From Sphingomonas paeninsulae (GTDB lineage: Bacteria; Pseudomonadota; Alphaproteobacteria; Sphingomonadales; Sphingomonadaceae): 64,000 nt of DNA. A program made the position numbers and the translations under genes. Positions 52,044 to 62,754 of the stretch are shown here, piece by piece. The notes beneath the pieces are model-generated. The model worked only from the letters and a program-made list of their open reading frames with translations. It had not been told where the DNA came from and did not search any database. Each line of letters begins with the position of its first letter. Positions within the stretch are counted from its first letter, which is position 1. The stretch spans positions 682,001-746,000 of the forward strand of contig NZ_CP032828.1 of assembly GCF_003660165.1 (NCBI RefSeq). The letters run 5' to 3'.

Positions 52044-54224
52044 ATGAAAATTCGGAAGGCTTTTTTCCACTCAGCTTTGGGCGTCGCCGCCTTGTCGGGC
52101 GTGGTCCCTGCAGCCGCACATGATACTGCAGCGCAGACCGCGCAGGACGACGGTGCGCTTCAGGATATCGTGGTAACGGCGCAAAAACGCAGAGAATCAC
52201 TGCAAGCGGCACCGATCTCCATTTCCGCCTTCACTGCAGAAGATCTCGAGCGCAAGAACATCACTGGGCTCGCCGACTTGCGAGCCAATGTTCCTAATTT
52301 GCAATTGACGCCTCATCCAAACAATGCAGCCACCACCCAGATATTCCTGCGCGGCGTCGGGCTATCGGATGATCAAATAACCCAGGATGGCAGTGTCGCT
52401 GTATATGTGGACGGCGTCTATGTAGCCCGCAGCCAGGGCCAAGCCCTAGAGGTCGCGGATCTCGAGCGGATTGAGGTGCTGCGCGGACCGCAAGGAACGC
52501 TTTATGGTCGTAACGCGACAGGTGGCGCAATCAACTTTATCACTCGCAAGCCGACACTCGATGAATTCAGGGCGAAGGCCCAGATCACGGTCGGCAATTA
52601 TAGCCGGCGCACGTTCAAGGGGTCGGTGAACGTGCCGATCGGCAATTCACTCGCGGCGACACTGTCCTATGCAACGACCAAGCAGGATGGCTTTGTTCGC
52701 AATCTGGGCACCGGCGTAGAGCGTTTCGGCGACAAGGACCGTCAAGCAATGCGCGGTGACGTGTTGTGGCAGCCTTCATCCAGTTTCAACCTGCGCTACG
52801 CCTATGATCGGTCGCAGATCAACGACACGCCAGTATACGTCGCTGCATCCCCGCTGTTTCCGCTAAAATTGCCGCGTCCGACTGCAGGCAGTCCATTAGT
52901 ACATGATCTTTTGCCGAACGACATCACGACACAGGGTCACAGCTTGACGGCAGAATGGAGTCCATCACGCGCAGTGACGGTGCGCTCAATTACCGCCTAT
53001 CGCAAGCTCGATAACTTCCAGAACCAGGATTATCTGACGGGAGTACTCGGCCCTTTTCCCCTACAGAAGAACAGCAGTCGTGCATTGCAGGACCAATGGA
53101 GCCAAGAACTTCAGTTGGTCGGGGAAACATCCGACCGAACCCTTCAATATGTGGGGGGCCTTTACTATTTTTCCGAGAGTGGCAGCAACTTTAGCAATAG
53201 CTACAGCCCGCCGACGCTAACGCGCAGCTTCACCACTGCAACGATCAACAACAGCTCTTATGCAATTTACGGCCAGGTAACGCTGTCTCCTGGGTTTCTT
53301 GATCGGCGGCTGCACCTTACCGTGGGAGCACGTCAATCTTGGGATAAACGCGCAGCGACACTGGCGCGCCAGGTGCAAATCAACAACGGACCGATCACCG
53401 ATGTCCCCGGCCTTGGTAACGGCCGCCGCAATTTCGATGATTTCAGTCCCTCAATCGTGGTCGCGTTCGATGCCACGCGCGACATCAATCTCTATGCCAA
53501 GGCGGTCAAGGGTTACAAAGCAGGCGGCTTCAATGTGCGAGCCAGTTCGATCTCGCGCTTTAACCAAGGGTTCGATCCCGAGGTGTTGTGGTCTTATGAA
53601 GTTGGGATGAAGAGCGAATTTCTCGACAGGCGGCTGCGTTTTAACGTTGCGCTATTCGATTCAAAATATCGCGATATTCAAATAAATGTCCAGTCGGACC
53701 CTACCAACGTACGTATTACCGACGTACTGAATGCCGGTCGTGCGACTGTGAAGGGGATCGAGGCGGACCTGACGCTGGCACCCTCGCGATCCCTGCGTTT
53801 CACGGCGAACTACGGGTATCTTGATGCCCGATATAATGAGATACTCGATGCACGCGGTGTGGACATCGCCTCAAGCTATCGTTTCAGCAATGCCCCGAAG
53901 CATTCCTTGGCGCTCAGCGCCAACTATGAGCTTCCCCGGCTGCCGATTGGCAAATTGTCTGCTGACGTCAACTATACCATGCAGAGCAAGTCCTACTCAT
54001 CATCGACAATTGCCAGTGGGAGCTACATCATTGGGGATTACGGGTTGCTCAATGCCCGGTTGGGACTGGGAGAAATTCCAGGACTCGATGGCGTTCGCGT
54101 CGGCCTGTGGGGCCGCAACCTGACAGATCAAAGCTACTATATCTATCAGTTCAATATCGGTCGCCCCGGGGCGATATTCGGTGAGCCGCGAACTTATGGT
54201 TTCGATCTGATCGCCGAATTCTGA
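52044..54224 (+). CDS. TonB-dependent outer-membrane receptor
   Basis: 726 residues. A signal peptide (first 25 residues) precedes a TonB-box-like segment (DIVVTAQKRRES), the plug domain (VPNLQLTPHPN, IFLRGVGLSDDQ, DGVYVARSQG, IEVLRGPQGTLYGRNATGGAINF), and a beta-barrel ending in YGFDLIAEF with an aromatic C-terminus. The length and plug type are those of sphingomonad receptors for catabolic substrates such as sterols or aromatics. Controlled by the divergent TetR gene. A second receptor fragment lies at 56777. Confidence 0.93.
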   Translation: MKIRKAFFHSALGVAALSGVVPAAAHDTAAQTAQDDGALQDIVVTAQKRRESLQAAPISISAFTAEDLERKNITGLADLRANVPNLQLTPHPNNAATTQIFLRGVGLSDDQITQDGSVAVYVDGVYVARSQGQALEVADLERIEVLRGPQGTLYGRNATGGAINFITRKPTLDEFRAKAQITVGNYSRRTFKGSVNVPIGNSLAATLSYATTKQDGFVRNLGTGVERFGDKDRQAMRGDVLWQPSSSFNLRYAYDRSQINDTPVYVAASPLFPLKLPRPTAGSPLVHDLLPNDITTQGHSLTAEWSPSRAVTVRSITAYRKLDNFQNQDYLTGVLGPFPLQKNSSRALQDQWSQELQLVGETSDRTLQYVGGLYYFSESGSNFSNSYSPPTLTRSFTTATINNSSYAIYGQVTLSPGFLDRRLHLTVGARQSWDKRAATLARQVQINNGPITDVPGLGNGRRNFDDFSPSIVVAFDATRDINLYAKAVKGYKAGGFNVRASSISRFNQGFDPEVLWSYEVGMKSEFLDRRLRFNVALFDSKYRDIQINVQSDPTNVRITDVLNAGRATVKGIEADLTLAPSRSLRFTANYGYLDARYNEILDARGVDIASSYRFSNAPKHSLALSANYELPRLPIGKLSADVNYTMQSKSYSSSTIASGSYIIGDYGLLNARLGLGEIPGLDGVRVGLWGRNLTDQSYYIYQFNIGRPGAIFGEPRTYGFDLIAEF

Positions 54225-54299
54225 GGGAAGTGGTTCGATGAACAAGACAGCTTTAACCCTTGCGGCGCTTTCGCTCACACTGCCGTCGAGTGGCGGTCC

Positions 54300-54500
54300 T
54301 TCACTGAGTTATGTTCGAGCGGATTGCTTGAGGAAATCGCGATGCGCGTTGGTGTCACCAAGAAGGTGATCCACCATAATGACGGCGATAAGGAGACTAT
54401 GGTTGCCGAATGCTATCGCCGGTCGTTCCGGATCTGGCAGGATATTGCCCAGCGCAGGCCGAATTTCTCCCAACGTGGAAACGACTGCCATTCAACCGGA
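54300..54500 (+). pseudogene. TetR-family regulator, fragment
   Basis: About 65 codons: LEEIAMRVGVTKKVIHHNDGD then KETMVAECYRRSFRIWQDIAQ, an HTH followed by a truncated helical domain that then loses frame. The upstream and downstream portions are gone. Confidence 0.5.
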
Positions 54501-54694
54501 CAATTGCATCAAAATTGAGTCAGAGCCAGTTTTGGATGCCGATCTGGGGTCGATATCCTAGGCCGATTGACACGCTTCGACTTTTGCGCCGATCTTAGTT
54601 GGATGCGTTTCAATAACCCAGGAGGTATCCGTATCGGCGACGCTAAGTCCGACTTTCTCGACTATCTGCCGATCGCTCGGCCAATTGTCTGAAA

Positions 54695-54975
54695 TCATCC
54701 GGAAACGAGCCGCAAGATACTGAACATCTGCCCGCTCAACATTCAGGGCATCATAGGAATGGATGACGCGGCGAGTGAAGCACTGATAAAGACCCTGATC
54801 GACGCTGTGACCCAGCCGCAGTTCATTTATGAGCATGCGTGGGAAGACAACGACATCGTACTTTGGGACGATTACCGGATGATGCACAGTGCCGTGGGTC
54901 ATCGGGTGCATGTGACCCGCGTAGTGCATCGGACCACGCTACGGGGCCAGACGACCGTTGGTCGGATTATGGAGC
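54695..54975 (+). pseudogene. TauD/TfdA dioxygenase, C-terminal fragment
   Basis: The frame reads HPETSRKILNICPLNIQGI, then FIYEHAWEDNDIVLWDDYRMMHSAVGH and HRTTLRGQTTVGRIME. This is the C-terminal half of Fe(II)/2-oxoglutarate dioxygenases of the TauD family, with the second iron His and the 2-oxoglutarate Arg visible. The N-terminal half with the HxD ligands is absent, so it is inactive. Confidence 0.65.
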
Positions 54976-55388
54976 CGACAAATGGGAGGGATGGGTGTGA
55001 GCGCGTCCGACGACTGTCCAATCTTGATGCACTCAGCCTTAGAAATAGCGCGGAAATGTCGAGTAAGAAGCACAAGACGGAGGAGATTGTCGGCAGCTGC
55101 GCGAAGTTGAGATTGTGCTGCACTATTCAGGCAACGGCAGATCGGTGCACGGCTGGTTACAGAAAAGTGCATCGTTCACATTGGATGAATCCTCCCGCGA
55201 AGATCCATCATGCGCGGCTGCTGCCTACTGCGAAGACGACTTTATCACGTTAGTCTGGTCGGATGCATGTCTTCATGGCATGCTCTTTGTCCGCAGAGGT
55301 CGACGGACTTATATTTTTATACCTCACGTTTACTCTCTGCTTACCCTGTTCGGTGCTGAATTCATCGAACGAAACGGAGGACAAACCG

Positions 55389-56471
55389 ATGGCAGAAGAT
55401 TGGTCCGTTGACGTCAGGAAATATGTTCCGGACGCAGATCCAGGCATTATTGCCGGAATAGTTCGACACTGCGGCATAGCACTCCAGAGCCGTGACGCCT
55501 CTCTGGTTTCTTTCACCGACAAAACGGAAACTGGGCGTGTCCGCGAAAGTTTCCTGAAAAAGAAGCTCGGTTTGACCGCTTCCGATGCAGATCTCGATAG
55601 TGCGATAGCTTCAGTCGGAGAGCAGATGAAGGCAGACCGGACGAAGAATCGCGTTACGGTTTACTATCTGCTTGCCGAGCGATTCGGGAAACTTGCGATG
55701 TTTGGCAAACCCTTGGCGGCAGGTGCTGAGTTACCTGTTGTCGAAAAGAGTGAAGGACCGGGCATCGCAACCCTCGGTAAAGCGGGCCTTGCCGCAGGAG
55801 CGATGGCAGCCGCGGGAGGCTTTGGCGGAAATCCATCCTCCGCTGGCGGTGTATCGCCCTCGTCCCCGAGGGACACAGGCGGGGTGGCCGCCAGAGCCTT
55901 TGCCAGCGAGTCGGGGATTGGTGCGCCCGTCGCAAAATCCGGCCTGATGCGCTGGCTGCCCTGGCTTGTTCTGGCAGCAGCTCTTCTGCTTCTGTTTCTC
56001 TATTTGGGCATGCACATGCGGAGAGCGACAGCGGCGAGCAATACTCCTGTCGTTCCCGCCACTACGCCAGCGGCCGACCTCTCAGCTACGCCTGCAGTCA
56101 CTTCTCCAGCCGCAATTCCGACTGGTGCTGGCGTGGCTACGGAGGTTCGTGATGGCAAGCCAGCTGTGATCGTATATTTTGATACTGGTAAGGCCGATGT
56201 CGTACCGGCCTTTGGGGCGGCTGCGGCGTCACTCAAATCCTATCTTGGTAACAATGCCGGTAGCAAGCTGGCGATTTCAGGATTCAACGACAAGACCGGA
56301 AATGCTGCTGCCAATGCTGAGTTGTCTAAAAACCGGGCAAAGGCTGTTCAAACCGCGTTGGTTTCTGCGGACATTCCGGCCAGTTCGATCGAGTTGATCA
56401 AACCGTCTGATGCGACCGACACCGGCGCAATAAATGCCGAAGCGCGACGGGTCGAGGTCGTCGTCAAATAG
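55389..56471 (+). CDS. DUF2853-transmembrane-OmpA fusion protein
   Basis: 360 residues from the ATG after CGGAGGAC. Residues 1-100 are the DUF2853 domain (AEDWSVDVRKYVPDADPGI, GIALQSRDASLVSF, RVRESFLKKKLGL). A low-complexity region follows, a single transmembrane helix at about 189-208, then a C-terminal OmpA-like peptidoglycan-binding domain (IVYFDTGKADVVP, AISGFNDKTGNAAANAELS, NRAKAVQTAL) from about residue 245. DUF2853 usually occurs alone; linking it through one membrane helix to a periplasmic OmpA domain is unusual. Possibly couples cytosolic state to the wall. Confidence 0.75.
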   Translation: MAEDWSVDVRKYVPDADPGIIAGIVRHCGIALQSRDASLVSFTDKTETGRVRESFLKKKLGLTASDADLDSAIASVGEQMKADRTKNRVTVYYLLAERFGKLAMFGKPLAAGAELPVVEKSEGPGIATLGKAGLAAGAMAAAGGFGGNPSSAGGVSPSSPRDTGGVAARAFASESGIGAPVAKSGLMRWLPWLVLAAALLLLFLYLGMHMRRATAASNTPVVPATTPAADLSATPAVTSPAAIPTGAGVATEVRDGKPAVIVYFDTGKADVVPAFGAAAASLKSYLGNNAGSKLAISGFNDKTGNAAANAELSKNRAKAVQTALVSADIPASSIELIKPSDATDTGAINAEARRVEVVVK

Positions 56472-56733
56472 AAAGTGCGAGGCAGTCGAACCGGCGTGTC
56501 GTTGGTTTGGCTGCCTACTTCGGCGATCAACTGGAGGGCGGGCACAAAAATAACTCTTTTCGTCAAGAAAAACCGCCCCATGTTACTTCGAACTGTACAG
56601 TGGTGCGCACCGGAAAGCGGGTCGCCCGCGCGATCCATGCGACACGCGTTCGGAATATGCGCTGTTCTTCAAAAGTGCTTGCGGAGAGTCTGTCTCAATT
56701 TTTTACCGTCTATCGCTGGCATTAACACAACTT

Positions 56734-56761
56734 GGCCGGCGCTTTTCGAAAAGCGCCGGCC
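56734..56761. terminator. Perfect 28-bp palindrome, probable terminator
   Basis: GGCCGGCGCTTTTC and its complement, a stable stem with no loop on paper. It lies 16 bp past the stop of the minus-strand TonB receptor fragment and after the plus-strand OmpA fusion, so it may terminate from both sides. Confidence 0.55.
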
Positions 56762-56776
56762 AGTCTGCATTTGGTT

Positions 56777-57340
56777 TTAAAACTTGACCGAGAGCTCTGC
56801 GCCAAAGGTCTGCGGTTCACCTGGGATGACCGTGTTAAAACCGCCCGATGCACCTTCAACATAGCCAGCCTGATAATAGCCGCGGTTCAGCAAGTTTTTC
56901 GCATAGACACCGGCAGACACTTTGCTGCCCATGATTTCATTCCAGCTTAGGCGGAGTGAAACCATGGTGTAGCCTTTAATCTGGGTGCCCGGTGTGATTG
57001 AGTAATTGTTGTTCGAAAAGAATGACGATGTCTGCGAGAAAGTGTCACCGCGCAGATGGACGTTGCCCCAGTCTGTTGGCACTGGAAGGGTAACGTCGGC
57101 ATATACCGATCCCGACCATTTCGGTGCGTCGGGATAAGAGTCGAATGGTACGATGAAGCCCGGTGTTCCTGTCTGCACTGAAAGATCGACCAAATTTTTC
57201 GTGTATTTGGCGTCGGTATAGGCACCGGCAAATCCGACCAGCAACCAGTCGGCAGGCTTGAAATCGCCATCCGCTTCCCGCCCTTGATCTTTGCCTGAGG
57301 TACGTTGACTGTGAATGCCGAAGGGGCTCCCGCTACCTCG
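56777..57340 (-). pseudogene. TonB-dependent receptor, C-terminal fragment with frameshift
   Basis: The last part of a receptor barrel: GFAGAYTDAKYTKNL, YADVTLPVPTDWGNVHLRGD, YAKNLLNRGYYQAGYV, with the aromatic C-terminus SVKF. Just upstream the sequence VNVPQAKIKGG is in another frame; a missing G near 57279 would restore GGEADGDFKPADW. Beyond about 57340 the receptor is lost and replaced by P450 sequence on the other strand. Confidence 0.6.
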
Positions 57341-57354
57341 ACGAGAGCGAAAAC

Positions 57355-57603
57355 ACCAATGCGATGGACCTCGATATTCGACGGAGCAAGGTCACCCATT
57401 CCACTTTTGGTGGTGGTCCACATCGTTGCGCCGGACTCCATCTGGCCAGGATGGAAGCGATTGTGACGCTGCAGGAGTGGCTGGCCCGCATTCCTGCATT
57501 TCACGTCAAAGCGGGAACGAACCCCGTGTTTCGCTCGGGTATCATTGCGGCCGTGGACGATGTCCATTTCGAATGGGCACCAATAGCAGCGGCGGTAGGC
57601 TGA
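57355..57603 (+). pseudogene. Cytochrome P450, C-terminal fragment
   Basis: About 80 codons: SKVTHSTFGGGPHRCAGLHL then ARMEAIVTLQEWLARIPAF, the heme-binding loop with the Cys ligand and the L helix. Everything before it is missing and the join falls at the broken receptor. The fragment starts after an MDLDIRR stretch. Confidence 0.7.
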
Positions 57604-57604
57604 G

Positions 57605-58375
57605 TTGGCCGAGGTCGATTTCTGGTGTGAGGGGAGGGTGGCGCAGGTTCGGCTCAACCGTCCCGATCATCTGAATGCCATTACCGACACGATGGACGAT
57701 CTTCTTGCGGAAGCCTGGGAGCGGATCAATGACGATCCTGACATCTGGTGCGCGATCCTGTCGGCGGAAGGTGAACGCTCCTTTTCGATTGGGGCCGATG
57801 TGTCGGGTGGCGGTGATCGCCAGCGACGAATGGCCTTTGGCGGCGGGCTGACCGGCATCGGCGGGCCACTTGTTACGTTGAAGAAACCTTTGATAGCCGC
57901 GGTTCAGGGCTTCTGCGTTGGCGGCGGGTTTGAGATGGCGATGTGCGCGGACATCATTATCGCCGCCGATACGACAGAGTTCGGACTGCCTGAAACAAAG
58001 GTCGGGATCATCGGCGAATGTGGGGTCGTGCACCGCATCGTCCGTCAGCTTCCTCACCACATAGCGATGGCGATGATCCTGACAGGCGAGCGTATGAGAG
58101 CTGAAGCTGCGGAACGGTTTGGCCTCGTTAATGAGGTCGTACCTCTTAGCGATCTGCCTGTAGCAGCGATCAGGTGGGCCGCGAAAATTAATGCAGCATC
58201 GCCGCTCGCTAATCAGGCAGCCAAGGCTGCGGCGTTAAGCCGACTGGACTATCCGCTCGAAGTCGCACTCGACACACAGTTCGAGGGAATCGAGCGCTAT
58301 GCTCTGAGTACCGACAAGCGGGAAGGCGAGATGGCCATGAAAGAGAAGAGGAAACCAGTGTGGACGGGACGATAA
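57605..58375 (+). CDS. Enoyl-CoA hydratase/isomerase family protein
   Basis: 256 residues, a complete crotonase fold: LNRPDHLNAITD, the oxyanion-hole region FSIGADVSGG, the GFCVGGGFEMAMCADIIIAA motif, and ETKVGIIGECG. The start is a TTG one base after the P450 fragment's stop codon; the first residues MAEVDFWCEGR fit. It is the only intact member of the remnant group and probably hydrates or isomerises a CoA intermediate of catabolism. The flavin reductase start overlaps its end by 16 bp. Confidence 0.9.
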   Translation: MAEVDFWCEGRVAQVRLNRPDHLNAITDTMDDLLAEAWERINDDPDIWCAILSAEGERSFSIGADVSGGGDRQRRMAFGGGLTGIGGPLVTLKKPLIAAVQGFCVGGGFEMAMCADIIIAADTTEFGLPETKVGIIGECGVVHRIVRQLPHHIAMAMILTGERMRAEAAERFGLVNEVVPLSDLPVAAIRWAAKINAASPLANQAAKAAALSRLDYPLEVALDTQFEGIERYALSTDKREGEMAMKEKRKPVWTGR

Positions 58376-58886
58376 AACTAGCCGAACCGATCGACGGAGC
58401 AACTTATCGGCGTGTGCTGGGACATTATCCAACGGGCGTGTGCGTCGTCACAGCCGTGGAAGCCGATGGGAAATGCGCGGCACTTGTGGTTGGATCATTC
58501 ACTTCAGTATCCCTCGTCCCGCCGCTGGTCGCCTTTTCCCGGATCGCAGTTCGACAAGCTGGCCGCGCATCGAGCGTGCGGGCAAATTTTGCGTCAATGT
58601 GCTTGGTAGCCATCAGCAGGATCTCTGCCGCCGCTTTTCGGCCAAGGGCGACGACAAGTTCGTCGGGCTTGATTACGGGCTCTCTGCGAACGGGTCTCCG
58701 GTCCTCCAAGACGTTGTTGCATGGATCGATTGCACGCTCGAGGCCGTCCACGAAGCCGGCGACCACTTTATCGTTTTGGGTCATGTGCGTGAACTCGACA
58801 TCGTTCGCGCCGAGCAACCTCTTGTTTTCTTTCGTGGAAAATACGGCGACTTTTCTCCTCTGCCTGGGGGCGAACCGGCCGCCTAG
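58360..58886 (+). pseudogene. Flavin reductase-like protein, frameshifted
   Basis: The first frame gives YRRVLGHYPTGVCVVTAVEA and SFTSVSLVPPLVAF; the correct continuation is in another frame from about 58545: SSTSWPRIERAGKFCVNVLG, CRRFSAKGDDKFVGLDYGL, VLGHVRELDIV. Two extra bases or one missing base near 58530-58545 separate them. The restored protein would be about 175 residues, a normal FMN-dependent reductase size. Confidence 0.7.
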
Positions 58887-59068
58887 CGTTCCTCATCTAC
58901 AATTTGAGACAGTTTTATAAAGAATGGCGGGTATCGAACTTTGAGGAACGGTTTTCCGACGTCGGTCACTTTAGAGACGGCCGCGAAGAATAGGCAGTTC
59001 TGCCAAAGACTTGACCACGACGGCATTCCGGGTTCAATGTCGTAGTCGCTGTTTAAAGGGAGCGGGCA

Positions 59069-61905
59069 GTGAAGGTATATTTCGATGCAGCCGTCGAAAC
59101 CTTTTCGGAAGCAGGTTCGTCACCTTTGAAGCTTTTGCTTTCGGGGGCGGCTTTCACAGGTAGCCTGTTCTTCATTGCCGAACCGGCGTGGGCATCCTGC
59201 GATAATTATACGCCGACCGCGGGTCAGACCGTCACCTGCAATACTTCATCGCCCAACCCGACGACCATCAACGTCCTTGCCGCCACCGGCAGTACAAATG
59301 TCACCGTTACGAACGGGGCAGCGTCCAGCGTCACCATTTCGCGCACTACCAACCCCACAGCAATATCGGTCGACAGCAGCAGCGTAATCACCAACAATGG
59401 CATGATCTCGTTGGCAGGCGGCGGGGGCACCGGGGGTAATCGCGGTGCAGCGCTGGTCGGTACAGGTAACAACAACCAGATTACCAACGGTGCGCAAGGC
59501 GTCGTCAGCACAACCGGCACCTATAATGACGGTATGGCTGCTAATGGCAGCGGCAATATCCTCATCAACAACGGCGCGATCACCACCACCGGGCCGAACG
59601 CCTATGGAATGACCGCCGCCTGGGGGCAGACCAATACCGGCCAGTTGAACAACATGCTCGTCAACACCGGCTCCGTCGCGACCACCGGCAGTAACGCGCG
59701 CGCGGCCTCGATCCTGGGCGGGAGCGGCACGGTCAACAACAGCGGCACCCTGACCACCAACGGCAACAGCAGCACTGCGGTCTATATGCAGGGAAACAAC
59801 GATCATCTTATCAACAGCGGCATCATTCATGCGACAGGTGCCGGTTCCGAGGGCGTATTCTCGAACACACTGAGCGCCAGCTTCACCGCGACGATCGACA
59901 ATCTCGCAGGCGCCCAGATCATCAGCGATCAGGATGCTGCGCTGCGGACTCTGAACGGCAGCACGACGATTACCAATGCCGGCCTTATCCAGGGAACGAA
60001 TGGCACCGCGCTGAACGGCGGCAACAGCGCGAACAGTAAGGTCACTCTCATCCTGCAAACCGGATCACAGATCGTCGGCCTCGCCGATGGCGGGGGTGGC
60101 ACCAATCAGGTCCAGCTTCAGGGGACGGGAACGATCACCAACACCTTCGCCCGCTTCCAGACGCTTTATATGCAGGGCACGGACTGGACGTGGAATGGCA
60201 GCGGCACCTTTGCGGATAGCTATATCCAGAGCGGCACGTTCCGCTTGCAAAGCAACCTGACCGGTAATGTCTCGATCGCGACTGGCACCAGCTTGCTGGC
60301 TGGTAATGGTGCCAATCCGTCGATCACGCCCTATCCGGGCGGCCCTGCAATCACTGTGACCAATGCTGGCACTATTGATCTGACCAATGGCGGATCGGCG
60401 ACCGCCAACAGCCTGACGATCCAGGGCAGTTATGTCGGTTCGAATGGAGCGCTGCTGCTGCGCACTCGACTTGGCGACGATAGCTCGCCGTCCGACCGAC
60501 TGGTGATTTCAGGTGGTGCGGCATCGGGCACCACCGGCATCGGTGTTACCAATGTGGGCGGCGGTGGTGCCGCGACCGTCCAGAACGGCATAATGCTGGT
60601 GCAGGCAACCAACGGTGCGACGACGACGGCAAGCGCTTTTTCACTCAACGGGGGTTCGTTGTCAGTCGGCGCACATGAATATGTCCTGTTCCGGGGTGGA
60701 GTAACCAGCGGTACTGCGGACAATTGGTATTTGCGTTCGGAAATCATCGCATCGCCAATGCCCGCGATAATCCCGACCCCGACGCCGGCGCCGGGATCTC
60801 CGTCATTGCCGTTGCCCACGCCAGTTCCTCTCGCACCAACACCGCCGACGACGGAAAATCCCAATCCGCCACCCCGGTCGAGCCGACACCGATCATCCAG
60901 CCAGCACCGCCAACCCCCGGCGCGACCGCTCCTGTTGCCGCCGTCATCCAGATCTACCGACCGGAAGCGCCTGCGTATGCGGTGGTGCCGCTTGCTGCGC
61001 ACCAACTGGCGCTGACCTCACTTGGCACCTTCCACGAGCGCCAGGGTGAACAAGCATCTCTGTCAGGGAACGGCGTGGTGTCTGCGATTTGGGGGCGCGT
61101 GTTCGGGCAGAAACTGGATCAGAAGTGGGGAGGCACCGTCAGTCCCGCTTTCGACGGAACGCAGGGCGGTTTTCAACTGGGAGTCGATCTTTTCGGCAAG
61201 ACCTCGGATGGCGGCAAGGGGGATCATTTCGGCGTCTTCGCCGGCCGCGCATGGATGACCGGCGACATCCGGGGTTTCGCGCTTGGATGGAACAATCTGA
61301 CCGTCGGCCGTCTTAAGCTCAATGGCACCAGCGTGGGCGGTTATTGGACACATGTCGGGCCGGGCGGATGGTATATTGACGCCGTCGCCATGGGTAGCTG
61401 GTATGGCGGGAGTTCGTTGTCGAGCCGTGGCGTTGGGATCGATACCGATGGTAAAAGCGTCACCTTATCGCTGGAAAGCGGCTATCCTATCAACCTTGCC
61501 CCAGGCTTGACCTTTGAACCGCAAGCGCAAATCATCTGGCAGCGGATGATGCTGGACAATACTAACGACGCCTTCTCGACCGTCGACTTTTCGACGACCA
61601 GCGCCTTCACCGGCCGGATTGGCGGACGCCTGCTGACGAGCGCCCATATCGGCGCGACGCTGCTTCAGCCCTATTTCAAAATGAACCTGTGGCGGGATTT
61701 CAACGCGCAGGATAGCATTCTGTTTGGGGGCAGTGATGCCGTGGTCACCCAGCGGGCGGCGACCGCCGTAGAACTTGGCGGCGGCCTTGGCGTACAATTC
61801 AATTCCTCTGTCAGCCTGAATGCCACGGGTGGCTATTCCACAGCGTTCGACCACAACAAACGTGAAGGCTTTCAGGGAACTATCGGCTTTCGCGTGGCTT
61901 GGTGA
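59069..61905 (+). pseudogene. Autotransporter, frameshifted before the beta-barrel
   Basis: The first frame (59069 on) codes a signal peptide ending at PAWA (about residue 43) and a passenger rich in GSSVTIS/NNGxI-type beta-helix repeats, then a Pro-rich linker. From about 60880 the frame changes: ATPVEPTPIIQPAPPTPG, then GRVFGQKLDQKWGGTVSPAF and the barrel up to the C-terminal GFRVAW. The two readings overlap over 60724-61015. Restoring one base in the CCACCCC stretch near 60880 would join them into about 945 residues. Without that the barrel is not linked to the passenger, unless frameshifting occurs. Confidence 0.8.
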
Positions 61906-62018
61906 TGCTACTGCTTGAGCCGTTTGATGACGGGGCGGAACTAAGGTCGATCCACGAACATCTTTCCGACGAAGAGGCCACGCAACAGTTAGGAAACTCG
62001 GTGGGGCAGATTATCGTT

Positions 62019-62627
62019 TCATTCCGTTACGGCTGGTAACGTCGTGGCAACGCGTCTTAGTCGACGCAGCACACGACGGAGCCAGATAATTGCCACTACG
62101 GCCATTGCGGCAAGAGCAACGGCAACAAATGCTGCCGAGGCCGGATGGCTATAGGCAAACCAAAGAAGTCCGGTGCTCGTCAGATCTTCGCCGGTAGAGA
62201 GGGCGACGTTGCTAAACGGCTCAGGAACGGTGTTGGCTATCGCGCGCGTTCCAGCTTTTGCTGTATGGGTCAAAAGCGACGCCCCGCCGCCTAGAATGAA
62301 AGCAATTACCTGAGTTGAGGGATCACGGGGGTCGATCAGCGCCAGCGCCAGCATCGCTCCGCCCAATGGACGGATGATCGTGTGAACAGCATCCCATATG
62401 CTGTCGATCCAAACCACTTTATCGGCAAGGAATTCGGCCAGGGCGGCACCCCCCGCAACGCCGAGCACTACAGGGTTCGCCAACACCTGCGGGGCGTGCA
62501 AATGTTCAGGGAGAGGCCAAATGCCGAACCGCAGGGCTAGCCCAGTCACAAAGATGCAAAGATAGAGCCGCCACCCGGAAAGCAGGCTGACGCTGGCGGC
62601 CATGCCAAGGATCTCGACGATACTCAT
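62019..62627 (-). CDS. DUF4126 membrane protein
   Basis: About 202 residues with four to five hydrophobic segments. The family marks are visible in SLLSGWRLYLCIFVTGLALR and IRPLGGAMLALALI, with HTAKAGTRAIANTVPEPFSN in the second half. No reaction known. I start at MSIVEIL (62627) rather than the longer frame to 62672. Confidence 0.8.
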   Translation of the reverse strand: MSIVEILGMAASVSLLSGWRLYLCIFVTGLALRFGIWPLPEHLHAPQVLANPVVLGVAGGAALAEFLADKVVWIDSIWDAVHTIIRPLGGAMLALALIDPRDPSTQVIAFILGGGASLLTHTAKAGTRAIANTVPEPFSNVALSTGEDLTSTGLLWFAYSHPASAAFVAVALAAMAVVAIIWLRRVLRRLRRVATTLPAVTE

Positions 62628-62754
62628 CGGACAAGAGGTTGCATGGCAAACATCCAGAGGCAATCTAAACAATCTGTAATTGGGCTGTCATCACGTCATC
62701 GCTATCGTTGGATCACTATTCATGTGCGGCATTGATGCTGCAAGGAGACTCCCA

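Noticed and set aside
59246-60058. 270-codon frame antisense to the autotransporter passenger
   Set aside because: It is a shadow of repetitive passenger codons with no start signal or motif.
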